Assembly: GCA_004535795.1 (NCBI GenBank)
Contig: SPIA01000001.1
Coordinates: 629,546 to 693,545, forward strand
Source of the DNA: Gammaproteobacteria bacterium LSUCC0057
GTDB taxonomy: Bacteria > Pseudomonadota > Gammaproteobacteria > Pseudomonadales > Porticoccaceae
Direction of reading: 5' to 3'
Length of the DNA stretch: 64,000 bases
The notes beneath the pieces were generated by a model, which had not been told where the DNA came from, did not search any database, and worked only from the letters and a program-made list of their open reading frames with translations. Below, one piece after another: positions 20,577 to 28,813 of the stretch. The first letter of the stretch is position 1. Every line of letters starts with the position of its first letter. The position numbers were made by a program, and so were the translations under genes.

Positions 20577-22412
20577 ATGGAGCAACCGAACAAGGGCAAC
20601 ACAGCCCCACCACACTACCGGTTTGGCTGCCAACAGCCGGTACAATTTTTAGATCTGCCGCTGCCGGTGTTGTCGTCACCACAGAGCCAACTGCTGGTGG
20701 CACTGATTCAGCAGCGCTTCCTCACTCAACCGTGGCGCGGTCCGCTCTGCACTCTGGTACCTTTGAGTGGCGAACAAACCCCCTCAGCCGAGTTGGCTTG
20801 GTCGCTGGCACAGCTGGCCGAGGAGCTGCTGCACGGTGCCTATCTGCCCATTATCGAGCGCGGGGTGGTGGTGGCGGTCGACACTAAAGCTCGGCGCTGC
20901 CAGCTGGCGCTGGCAGATATCGGCCAGGGTAGCGAGTCGCTGCGCAAGGCGTTGCGAGCCGCTATAGCAGCTCTGGAGCCGTTTATCGCGCTACCACCGC
21001 AATCACTGCAAACTGCCGCCGCCAACCACTGGCAGCCGCTCGAACCTCTTATTCAGCAACAGTACCGTTGGTTGATGGGAAAATTTGTTGAACCGTGCCG
21101 CGCCGCTCACCAGCATGCGCTCTCCGAGCGCACTATCATTGCCAGCTATTTGGCCGCCAATATCCCCGTGCGCCAAGTTTCCGCCGGGGTCTGGCGCGCC
21201 GGTTGGGGCGCACGCAGCCAGCTGATCAGTGGCTCGGCGGTGGTTGCCGACAGTTTTGTCGGCGGCCGTCTGGCGCAAGATAAGATAGCCTGTGCCACCC
21301 GCCTGCGCGGTGCCGGGCTGCCGGCGCCTGACCACTGGTTAGCAACAGACCTGCTCGCCGCCGAAGAGGCTGTGCAGCGGTTGGGTTGGCCGGTGGTGGT
21401 CAAACCCCGCGCCCGCGACCGTCGCGAAGGGGTCACAGTCGGTATTGCCAACCGCGAGCAGCTTGAACAGGCGCTGCAGCGAGTGTTTGCACTGGGCGAC
21501 AGCGTGGCGCTGGTTGAGCAGCAGATCGCCGGCACCTGCCACCGGCTCTATGTTCGCGACGGTGAGTTGATGTACGCCGCCAAGCGTCTGCCGCGCACGG
21601 TTAGCGGCGACGGTGTGCGCACGGTCGCCGAGCTAGTGGCACAGGCCAGCCGCGAAAACAGCCGCCTACCGCCATGGCGTGCGCGCAAACCGCTGCCGCA
21701 GGGCGACGATTGCTGCGCTGCCGGTGATGCGGTACCGTCGCTCGGTGAGCGGGTTTTGTTGCGGCCAGAGTCAGACCCGCGCGAGGAGCAGTATGGTGCC
21801 GAGATCGACAATCTCAGCAAAGTGATTCACCCCGACAATGTTCGCCTCGCCTGCGCAGCGGCGGCACTGTTTGGGCTCAGTTCGGCTGGGATTGACCTGA
21901 TGAGCGAGGACATTTCGGTGCCGTGGCACCGCAACGGCGCGGCTATCAACGAGGTCAACTACTCACCGAATATGGCGGCACCCGGTGGCGCCGCCGCCAG
22001 CTACTTGATTGCGCCGTTAAAGGCCGGGTCAATCGGGCGTATCGCCATTTATGGCTTTGCTGGCGCGGTGCTGGCCGCTGCCGCCAAACGCCGTTGGCAG
22101 CAGCTCTGCCAGCGCGGATTGCGCGCTTACTTGGTGAGCGGCGAGCAGACACTAGCGCCCAGTGGCGAGCCGTTGGCAGCCACCGCGCAGGGGCTGGCGG
22201 CGCGCTGTGAGGCACTGCTAAACGATTGTGAGGTAGAGTCTCTGGTGTTTGTCGACACCGGGTCTGCACTATTGGCCAGTGGCGCGCCGTTTGACGCCAT
22301 AGATGAGCTGCACCTGGCGGTGCCAGATGGCGCTATCCTGCAGCGTTGGCAGCGGTTGTTGATTTGCAAGCGTATTTACCAGCACTTGCCAACCCCCGGC
22401 GGACTGGATTAG
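20577..22412 (+). CDS. CphA-type ATP-grasp ligase, stand-alone
   Basis: This 611-residue protein contains an ATP-grasp domain of the cyanophycin-synthetase type in its second half. The sequence runs QDKIACATRLRGAGLPAP (from Gln234), VVVKPRARDRREGVTVGI (Lys276), VLLRPESDP, VIHPDNVRLA, AGIDLMSEDI and AINEVNYSPN (Glu459 and Asn461, metal ligands). The order and wording match the CphA ATP-grasp region, but the Mur-ligase-like C-terminal half of CphA is absent, replaced by about 110 residues of unknown type. The first ~230 residues resemble the CphA N-terminal domain only loosely. ATP-grasp enzymes join carboxylates to amines or hydroxyls. With a repeat peptide gene 45 bp downstream, peptide modification is the likely role. 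Confidence 0.8.
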   Translation: MEQPNKGNTAPPHYRFGCQQPVQFLDLPLPVLSSPQSQLLVALIQQRFLTQPWRGPLCTLVPLSGEQTPSAELAWSLAQLAEELLHGAYLPIIERGVVVAVDTKARRCQLALADIGQGSESLRKALRAAIAALEPFIALPPQSLQTAAANHWQPLEPLIQQQYRWLMGKFVEPCRAAHQHALSERTIIASYLAANIPVRQVSAGVWRAGWGARSQLISGSAVVADSFVGGRLAQDKIACATRLRGAGLPAPDHWLATDLLAAEEAVQRLGWPVVVKPRARDRREGVTVGIANREQLEQALQRVFALGDSVALVEQQIAGTCHRLYVRDGELMYAAKRLPRTVSGDGVRTVAELVAQASRENSRLPPWRARKPLPQGDDCCAAGDAVPSLGERVLLRPESDPREEQYGAEIDNLSKVIHPDNVRLACAAAALFGLSSAGIDLMSEDISVPWHRNGAAINEVNYSPNMAAPGGAAASYLIAPLKAGSIGRIAIYGFAGAVLAAAAKRRWQQLCQRGLRAYLVSGEQTLAPSGEPLAATAQGLAARCEALLNDCEVESLVFVDTGSALLASGAPFDAIDELHLAVPDGAILQRWQRLLICKRIYQHLPTPGGLD

Positions 22413-22457
22413 ACTTTGTTGCGTAATGCTTTTAGGCAAATCACGACGGAGTTAGTA

Positions 22458-22688
22458 ATGAATAAGAACAATTTGTTTGGCTATAAATTGAGTCAGGAAT
22501 CCTCAGCTCAGGCTGCCCTGTCATCGGCACTGGTCTCTGCCAAAATTGGTGGAAAAGGTATACCTAAAACCCCCGAGCTGGATAAAACCAAGTTGTTCGG
22601 CTTCGCTATTTTGCCGAGTAAAGCGCTCGACAAGCCACTTACGGAGAGCGCACTGAGCGCCAAGATCGGCTTGAAAGGGCCAATTTGA
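22458..22688 (+). CDS. Putative RiPP precursor peptide with two 40-residue repeats
   Basis: This 76-residue peptide has a strong ribosome site (GACGGAG, 6 bases before ATG). It contains two copies of one unit with an exact 40-residue period: LFG at 6-8 and 46-48, and SAKIG at 27-31 and 67-71, each followed by x-K-G (GKG 32-34, LKG 72-74) and then IP or PI. It has no Cys or Trp, is rich in Lys, Ser and Ala, and has no signal peptide. It lies between an ATP-grasp ligase and a HExxH protein and is followed by a strong terminator, the usual layout for a RiPP precursor. I do not recognise the family. The SAKIGxKG stretches could be cores or recognition elements. Confidence 0.7.
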   Translation: MNKNNLFGYKLSQESSAQAALSSALVSAKIGGKGIPKTPELDKTKLFGFAILPSKALDKPLTESALSAKIGLKGPI

Positions 22689-22705
22689 CTGGTTTATTGA
22701 AAACT

Positions 22706-22733
22706 AAGCCCCGGCTTTGGCTGGGGCTTTTTT
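22706..22733 (+). terminator. Intrinsic terminator/attenuator after the peptide gene
   Basis: AAGCCCC (22706-22712) pairs with GGGGCTT (22723-22729), and inner pairs extend the stem to about 10, followed by a run of six T. It lies 18 bp after the peptide stop and ends 8 bp before the ATG of the next gene, so partial termination would give much more peptide mRNA than enzyme mRNA. Confidence 0.85.
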
Positions 22734-22740
22734 GTTGTCG

Positions 22741-23706
22741 ATGACAGTTACCAACCCCGAGCAGATCGCCGCACAGCTGCAGCAGCAACTCTCTGCCAGT
22801 TTTGTCGAGGTGGCCGATTTCCTGGATAGCAGCGAGCTCGACGGTGGCCCTAGTTTGCGCCACCTCGCATCACTCTGCCCACCTGGGCGTTTGCCGCCGG
22901 CCGCTTTCGGCTGGTTTATGGAGCTGGTCGAGGCGCTCGAATCGCAAACTCGGGAGCGGGTTCAAGCAGTGCTGGACTCCTTACAAACGCTGCAGCCGCA
23001 CCACGGCGATTTTGCCCTGCTCAGTTTGGACGACCCCTCGCTGCAGCGCTGTCGGCAGAGCTATCAGCGACTGATGGATACCGACCCCAACGCCTCGTTT
23101 GCCATTACTGGTGCCACTACCGAGCAGTTGCGCCGTTTTCAGAGTGAACTGCAGCCCTGTTTGGCGCTGATGCGCGCCGCCACCCCCGACTACCACCGCC
23201 AACTGCTGGCACTCACCACCCAACTGGTGGCGGTGCGCCCCTGCGGTGATAACAATACTAGCCAGTTCGATGGCGGTTCGACGCTGATGTTGTGGGGGGC
23301 GCTGTTTGTTAACATCGAGCAGAGTAAAAGTCGCGTCGACTGGCTACAGACGCTGGTGCACGAATCGTCTCACCTGATGTTGTTTGGTCGCTGTAGCGAG
23401 CAGCCGCCAGTGCTCAACGATTCGTCGCAGGGCTACCGCTCGCCACTGCGCCGCGAGCTGCGGCCGATGAACGGCATCTACCACGCGCTCTATGTCACGG
23501 TGCAGATGCAGCGCGCCTGTCGGCAATTGTTAGCCGGGCAGTGGTTGAGTGAGGCAGAGCGCAACTATGTTGCGCAGAGCGTCGCCGACCACGCCGAGGT
23601 GATTGCCGACTGCCTCGCCACCGTTGAGCAGCAGGCGAAGTTGAGCGCTATCGGCCGCGAGATTCTCGACGAGCTGGTGGCGACTGCACAGAACGGCAAC
23701 AACTAA
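22741..23706 (+). CDS. HExxH-motif protein, possible peptide beta-hydroxylase
   Basis: This 321-residue protein has a single HESSH motif (His207-His211, in LVHESSHLMLFG) and no signal peptide or membrane segment. The overall layout, a mostly helical protein with HExxH about two thirds along followed by a conserved-looking region LRPMNGIYHALYV, fits the HExxH putative peptide-modification family, some members of which are 2-oxoglutarate-dependent peptide beta-hydroxylases in RiPP clusters, rather than secreted metalloproteases. The start is the ATG at 22741; an in-frame TTG at 22717 lies inside the terminator stem. No clear Shine-Dalgarno is seen. A metalloprotease role, for example leader removal, remains possible. 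Confidence 0.6.
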   Translation: MTVTNPEQIAAQLQQQLSASFVEVADFLDSSELDGGPSLRHLASLCPPGRLPPAAFGWFMELVEALESQTRERVQAVLDSLQTLQPHHGDFALLSLDDPSLQRCRQSYQRLMDTDPNASFAITGATTEQLRRFQSELQPCLALMRAATPDYHRQLLALTTQLVAVRPCGDNNTSQFDGGSTLMLWGALFVNIEQSKSRVDWLQTLVHESSHLMLFGRCSEQPPVLNDSSQGYRSPLRRELRPMNGIYHALYVTVQMQRACRQLLAGQWLSEAERNYVAQSVADHAEVIADCLATVEQQAKLSAIGREILDELVATAQNGNN

Positions 23707-23777
23707 GCTACCAGTCACTCCGCGCCTTCAGTGTTGCGGCGCACAATTCTCTATCTGCCAGCCACTGCAGGCGCCGT

Positions 23778-25280
23778 TCAAAAAAGCGATAACTGCTGTT
23801 TATTTACCGCGCGCGCGGGGGGGTTACTGCCGCGTTGGCGCCGGTTGGTGCTGCCGGCTGGGCGCTGGCTGGGGCGGATAATTCCCTCGCGCTGCTCAAT
23901 AGCGGCGATCGCCGCTTTGCGCTGGCGGTTGGCAAGTTGGTGGTCGACCATCGGCGGCGGGTAGTCGGCTGCGCCGGCAAAGCGCTGGCGCAAGGTGGTC
24001 GGCAGTTGCCACGGCTGCTGCAGCCAGGCATCTGGAGTGTTGGCCAGCTCTGGCACCCAGCGGCGAATAAAGCGGCCGTCGGGGTCGAGCTGTTGCGCCT
24101 GGGTGGTGGGGTTGTAGATACGCAGCACTGGGTTCCAAGAGAGGCCGCTCTGCATCTGTACCTGTGGATAGTGGATGCCCGGTTCGTAGTCGACAAACTG
24201 GCCGGCGAGCCACTCTGCCACACACTGCCACGGCAGCTGTAGGGTATGGGTGGCCACCGAGACCAGCATGGCGCGCATTCGAAAATTGACCCAGCCGTGG
24301 TGGTGCAGGTAGCGCATCGCTGCATCGACCAGCGGCCAGCCAGTGGTGCCAAACTGCCAGCGCTGCAGTCGCTCGAGGTCGCTGCAGCTGGGCAGTTGTT
24401 GTAACACAGTGATCTGTGGGGTGGTCTCGATAGTGGGCTGCGACTCCAGCTTCTGAATGAAATGGCAGTGCCACCACAGACGCGAGGCGAAGGCGGCGAG
24501 ACTCTGCCGCCAGCGGCCCGTGGCGCTAGCTTGGGCGCGCTGCGTTGCCGCGCAAACTTCACGCAGACTAAGGGTGCCGTAGGCGAGGTGAGCGCTGAGG
24601 CGCGAGCCGTGGCGCGCGGCGCTGTCGGTGCGGCTCAATGAGCCGCGATACTGCTCACCGCGCTGCTGGGTAAATGACTGCAACAGCGCAAGCCCAGCAG
24701 TGCGGCCGCCGGGTTGCCGGCCGGGGCAGGGCAGTGGGTCGGTTTTCACCGATTGCGGCCACTGCGCCGGCGCCAGTGCCGCCGAGGTTGCCACGCTGTG
24801 GGTGATTGGTGCACAAGGTGCCGGTAGTTGCTCTAGCCACTGCTGACGCCACTGCGACCACTGGTCGCGATTGCGCTCGCTGCCACGCTGTACGCCAAAC
24901 TGCTTGTACTGCCGCCACACCACCTGCTGCTGCCGGCACCAGCGCGCGACTGCGGTGTCGCGGGCAAAGCTCCACAGGTTGCCGGTTTCTTCATGGCTGT
25001 GTAGCGCCAGTGGGCCGTGCTGGGCGCGGATGGCATTCAGAGTGGTGATCAGATCACCCTCTACCACCTGCAGGGCTGCGCCGAGAGCTTGCAGCTGGTG
25101 GTGAAGGTCCTGCAGCGATTCACGAACAAACTGCCACTGGCGGTCGCTGGTGTCGGGCAGCTGCCAGTAGTCGCGCTCAACAACATAGAGACAGAGCACC
25201 GGTCCGTGTTTTGCAGCGACTTGCAGCGGCGCATGGTCGCTGCTGCGCAGATCGCGTTTAAACCAGACAACTTGCAGCAT
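23778..25280 (-). CDS. Photolyase/cryptochrome family protein
   Basis: This 500-residue protein has the N-terminal photolyase alpha/beta domain (VVWFKRDLRSSDHAPL) and the C-terminal FAD-binding helical domain (GTTGWPLVDAAMRYLHHHGWVNFRMRAMLVS, here cited in parts: GWPLVDAAMRYL and NFRMRAML), then DYEPGIHYPQVQMQSG and NPVLRIYNP. Such proteins repair cyclobutane pyrimidine dimers with blue light or act as cryptochrome-like sensors. The pattern differs from E. coli PhrB in the DYEPGIHYPQ region, so the exact subclass is left open. A 180 bp gap separates it from the NSS transporter gene upstream on the same strand. Confidence 0.88.
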   Translation of the reverse strand: MLQVVWFKRDLRSSDHAPLQVAAKHGPVLCLYVVERDYWQLPDTSDRQWQFVRESLQDLHHQLQALGAALQVVEGDLITTLNAIRAQHGPLALHSHEETGNLWSFARDTAVARWCRQQQVVWRQYKQFGVQRGSERNRDQWSQWRQQWLEQLPAPCAPITHSVATSAALAPAQWPQSVKTDPLPCPGRQPGGRTAGLALLQSFTQQRGEQYRGSLSRTDSAARHGSRLSAHLAYGTLSLREVCAATQRAQASATGRWRQSLAAFASRLWWHCHFIQKLESQPTIETTPQITVLQQLPSCSDLERLQRWQFGTTGWPLVDAAMRYLHHHGWVNFRMRAMLVSVATHTLQLPWQCVAEWLAGQFVDYEPGIHYPQVQMQSGLSWNPVLRIYNPTTQAQQLDPDGRFIRRWVPELANTPDAWLQQPWQLPTTLRQRFAGAADYPPPMVDHQLANRQRKAAIAAIEQREGIIRPSQRPAGSTNRRQRGSNPPARAVNKQQLSLF

Positions 25281-25460
25281 AATAAGGGCGCCTCTGGATT
25301 AAGCTAACGGCGTTACTCTAGCCGGCTTGGTCGACCGTGGAAAGCGGGTTGCGGTTAGCTGACGCTAATAGTGAAGTGGCAATGAATTTTGTTATTGACA
25401 GCAGTGCAGATAATCACTGCGCATTGGCCCACAGCGCCACAGTGCACTGCGATTATTTTA

Positions 25461-26813
25461 TTAAGAGAACATTGGGTAGAGAAATACCGTCAAGATCGCC
25501 AATGGGCAGACAAAGCGCACATAGCTGGGCCAGAGTTTGACGAACAGGCTGTGTTCGGCGTTCTCAAAACCCTGTGTAATCTCTTCGATGAGTTGGTTGC
25601 GGTGCCATATCCAGCCGGCAAACAGGCACAGGCTGAGGCCCAACAATGGCTGGCTGTAGCGGGTCGTTAACGTGATGGTGAGTCCAAATAGCGTATCGAA
25701 TTGACTGATAATGACCAGACTTATCACAGTGATAGCGCCGCCCAGCAGCCAGGTGGCCTTTGCCCGATTGATACCATGACACTCAACGGCGTAGGCGACC
25801 GGCACTTCCAGCATAGAGATTGACGAGGTGAGTGAGGCGATGGTCATCAGGATAAAAAAGGCCACCGCAACGCCGAGACCAGCGGCACCCATGGTGTCGA
25901 ACAACGCCGGCAATACGGTAAAAATAAGTCGATCTTCAGCGATTAACTGGTTCATCTCGTCGTAGATGGCCACGCCGTTGCTCTGGGCGACATACATGGC
26001 GGGAATGATCAGTAACCCGGCCAGTACGGCAATGCCGATATCGACCAGTGTGACGGTACGTCCTAAACTGCTGATGTTCTCTTGCTTGCTGACATAGGAG
26101 CCGTAGATCAGCATGGTGCCGACCCCGAGTGACATGGAGAAGAACGCCTGGCCCAGCGCGCTGACGATCAGCTTGAACTCAAACGCTTGAGAAAAGTCGG
26201 GTACCAAATAGGCTTTAATACCCGCCATGGCGCCGTCGAGCGTCATCACATAGCCGATCAGCAATAGCAGGATTCCCAGCAGTGCTGGCATTAATCGGGT
26301 CGACCACTTTTCGATGCCCTCTTTGACGCCGCCGCATATAATGCCGATGGTCATGCCGCTAAATATGAGCGTGAAGAGTATGTTGCGCTCGCGGCTGAAT
26401 TCGGTGAGCCAGCGCGCCAGCGGTTCAAAGCCGAGTAGTTCAGCGATCGAGGCGACAAAATAGGCGACCATCCAGCCGGCGACAATGGCATAAAAGCTCA
26501 GAATCAGCGCTGCGGTGATCAGCCCGACAAAACCGGTAGCTGTGCCGAATAGCCGAGTGGCTCGGCCAGTGGCTATGCCGCGCAGGGCGGTGACGGCATT
26601 GGCCTGCGCATGGCGGCCGATAATCAGCTCGGCCATCAGCGCCGGGTAGGCTAGTGTGAACGCCATGACTAAATAGAGAATCAGGAACGCGGCGCCACCG
26701 TTGCTGGCCACCTGAGTGGGAAAGCCCCAAATATTGCCAAGCCCGACCGCCGAGCCAGAAGCAGCCAAAACAAAGCCTAACCGAGAGCTAAACTGGCCGC
26801 GGGAATTGTTCAT
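25461..26813 (-). CDS. Sodium-dependent neurotransmitter-symporter family (NSS) transporter
   Basis: This 450-residue inner-membrane protein has the LeuT-type start of TM1, SRLGFVLAASGSAVGLGNIWGFP, with unwound sodium- and substrate-binding residues, and about 11-12 hydrophobic segments. The family imports amino acids or similar small molecules with Na+. The start is taken at 26813 (MNNSRGQFSSRLG) because the family begins there. The substrate is unknown. It is divergent from the secreted DUF3604 protein, with 133 bp between them. Confidence 0.92.
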   Translation of the reverse strand: MNNSRGQFSSRLGFVLAASGSAVGLGNIWGFPTQVASNGGAAFLILYLVMAFTLAYPALMAELIIGRHAQANAVTALRGIATGRATRLFGTATGFVGLITAALILSFYAIVAGWMVAYFVASIAELLGFEPLARWLTEFSRERNILFTLIFSGMTIGIICGGVKEGIEKWSTRLMPALLGILLLLIGYVMTLDGAMAGIKAYLVPDFSQAFEFKLIVSALGQAFFSMSLGVGTMLIYGSYVSKQENISSLGRTVTLVDIGIAVLAGLLIIPAMYVAQSNGVAIYDEMNQLIAEDRLIFTVLPALFDTMGAAGLGVAVAFFILMTIASLTSSISMLEVPVAYAVECHGINRAKATWLLGGAITVISLVIISQFDTLFGLTITLTTRYSQPLLGLSLCLFAGWIWHRNQLIEEITQGFENAEHSLFVKLWPSYVRFVCPLAILTVFLYPMFS

Positions 26814-26946
26814 GACAGTTACCTGTGATTTATTGTTATCTGCCCAGATGGGGCGACTACGGGGTAGCCGCAAGGGGCCAGAAGTTGGCTTCAGTGTATA
26901 TGATCGGGTAACATCCGAGCAAACCAAAATAGCTGGGCTTACCATT

Positions 26947-28812
26947 GTGAAACGACTACTTTTTACCGTTCTATTAACCGCTGTCTGTTTGACAACGGCT
27001 CAAGCCGAAACGCCCGCAGAGCCGTATTCGCCTTTCCTTGGCAGCAGCCATCTCACCCAGCCGCTGTGGGGTGACACCCACCTGCACACCAACCTCTCGC
27101 TCGATGCCCGCGCCTTTGGTGTCACCTTAGGTCAGCAGCAAGCCTACCGTTTGGCGCGCGGCGAACGGGTTGTCTCCAGCCATGGCGAAGCGCTAAGACT
27201 GGCGCGGCCACTGGACTTTTTGGTGGTCTCCGACCACTCCGATGGCATGGGTGCGATGGAGGAAATTATCGCCGGCAACCCTGCGCTACTGAAGGACGCT
27301 AAGGTGGCCGACTGGCATCAGCGGCTGGTGGCGGGCGGACAGAGTGCGCTGGGAGCGACCATGGAGGTGATCGCCGATTTCACCAACGCCAAGATGCCAG
27401 ATGTGTTGGTCGATCAAGCCTTCAGCAACTCCATCTGGTCCAACTACCTCGCTGTGGCTGACCAATACAACCAGCCGGGGCAGTTCACGACGCTTGTGGG
27501 CTACGAGTGGACCTCGACCGAAAATGGCAACAACCTGCACCGCAATGTCATCTACCGGGGTGGTGCCGAGCAGGCTGGGCAGCTGCTGCCGTTCACCACC
27601 TTAGAGAGCTTCAACCCCGAAGATTTGTGGCGTTGGATGGCGCGCTACGAGCAGACCACCGGCAGTCAAGTGTTGGCGCTGGCCCACAACGGCAATGTCA
27701 GCAATGGCCTGATGTTCCCCACCGAGAGCAACCCAGCAACTGGCCAGCCACTGACAGCCGAGTACGCCAGCGAGCGTGCCCGTTGGGAACCGCTGTATGA
27801 AATTACCCAGATCAAAGGCGACGGCGAGTCACATCCCTACCTTTCTACCAATGACGAGTTTGCCGGCCATGACGTGCTGTGGGACACGTCAAATTTGCTG
27901 TTAGTGCCTAAAGAAAAGTCGATGCTGCAGTATGAGTACGCCCGCGAAGCGCTAAAAAATGGCTTAAAGCTCGAGGAGAAGCTGGGGGTTAATCCCTACC
28001 AGTTTGGCGTGATTGGCTCTACCGACAGCCACACCGCACTGGCTACTGGCGAGGAGAGTAACTTTTTTGGCAAGCACTCAGGCGTCGAGCCCGACGCCGA
28101 GCGGCTGAGCCGAGTGATCGGCAGTCTCGGTGATGCCAAGTATATGAGTTGGCAGGCTCTGGCCTCTGGCTACGCCGCCGTATGGGCCAGTGAGAACACC
28201 CGCGAGGCGATATTCGATGCGATGAAACGACGCGAAGTCTATGCCACTACCGGCCCGCGCATTACCGTGCGCTTTTTTGGCGGCTGGTCGTTTAAGCCCG
28301 GCGATGAGCACTCCTCGCAAATGGTCGCCAAGGGCTACCAGTTGGGTGTACCGATGGGGGGCGAGTTGGCCGCTGCAGGTGAGCGTGTGCCAAGTTTCCT
28401 AATCAGCGCCAGCAAAGATCCGCTCAGTGGCAATCTCGACCGCGTGCAAGTGGTCAAGGGCTGGCTGGACCAGCGCGGCGAGAGCCATGAAAAAGTTTAC
28501 GACGTCGAGTGGAGCGATAAGGCGCGCCGTCAGCGCACTGCCGATGGCAGAGTGCCGCCGGTCGGCAACACCGTCGATATCGCCACCGCGACCTGGAGTA
28601 ACAGTATCGGCGCACAGCAGCTGGCAACTGTGTGGAGCGATCCAGACTTTGACCCCGAGCAGCGCGCTTTTTACTACCTGCGTGTGCTGGAGATACCGAC
28701 GCCGCGTTGGACGACTTACGACGCTGCGCGTTACAACTTAACCGTGAGTGACGACTACCCAGCTACCGTTCAAGAGCGCGCCTATACCTCGGCTATCTGG
28801 TATACCCCTTAA
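26947..28812 (+). CDS. Exported DUF3604 domain protein
   Basis: This 621-residue protein has a signal peptide (MKRLLFTVLLTAVCLTTAQA, cleavage before ETPAE) and a long DUF3604 domain. LWGDTHLHTNLSLDA has an HxH metal site as in PHP/amidohydrolase-like folds, DFLVVSDHSDGMG a further His/Asp pair, and GSTDSHTAL another. The fold implies a metal-dependent hydrolase in the periplasm, but the substrate of the family is not known. The start is the GTG at 26947, chosen because it begins directly with a good signal peptide. It ends just before the tandem repeats. Confidence 0.85.
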   Translation: MKRLLFTVLLTAVCLTTAQAETPAEPYSPFLGSSHLTQPLWGDTHLHTNLSLDARAFGVTLGQQQAYRLARGERVVSSHGEALRLARPLDFLVVSDHSDGMGAMEEIIAGNPALLKDAKVADWHQRLVAGGQSALGATMEVIADFTNAKMPDVLVDQAFSNSIWSNYLAVADQYNQPGQFTTLVGYEWTSTENGNNLHRNVIYRGGAEQAGQLLPFTTLESFNPEDLWRWMARYEQTTGSQVLALAHNGNVSNGLMFPTESNPATGQPLTAEYASERARWEPLYEITQIKGDGESHPYLSTNDEFAGHDVLWDTSNLLLVPKEKSMLQYEYAREALKNGLKLEEKLGVNPYQFGVIGSTDSHTALATGEESNFFGKHSGVEPDAERLSRVIGSLGDAKYMSWQALASGYAAVWASENTREAIFDAMKRREVYATTGPRITVRFFGGWSFKPGDEHSSQMVAKGYQLGVPMGGELAAAGERVPSFLISASKDPLSGNLDRVQVVKGWLDQRGESHEKVYDVEWSDKARRQRTADGRVPPVGNTVDIATATWSNSIGAQQLATVWSDPDFDPEQRAFYYLRVLEIPTPRWTTYDAARYNLTVSDDYPATVQERAYTSAIWYTP

Positions 28813-28813
28813 T

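Noticed and set aside
22717..22740. TTG start for the HExxH gene
   Set aside because: It lies within the terminator stem and would add seven residues (MAGAFLL) encoded by the T-run; the ATG at 22741 is more likely.
22741..23706. HExxH protein as a secreted metalloprotease
   Set aside because: There is no signal peptide or prodomain and no typical third zinc ligand pattern that I could see; a peptide-modifying role fits the neighbours better, though leader cleavage remains possible.
18975..25460. Genomic island bounded by tRNA-Arg and a repeated tRNA end
   Set aside because: No integrase and no second copy of the tRNA 3' end were found; kept only as a weak idea in the findings.
25381..25475. 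Palindromic CAGTGCACTG and related repeats between photolyase and transporter genes
   Set aside because: The stems are imperfect and not followed by a clear T-tract on the minus strand, so neither a terminator nor an operator can be claimed.
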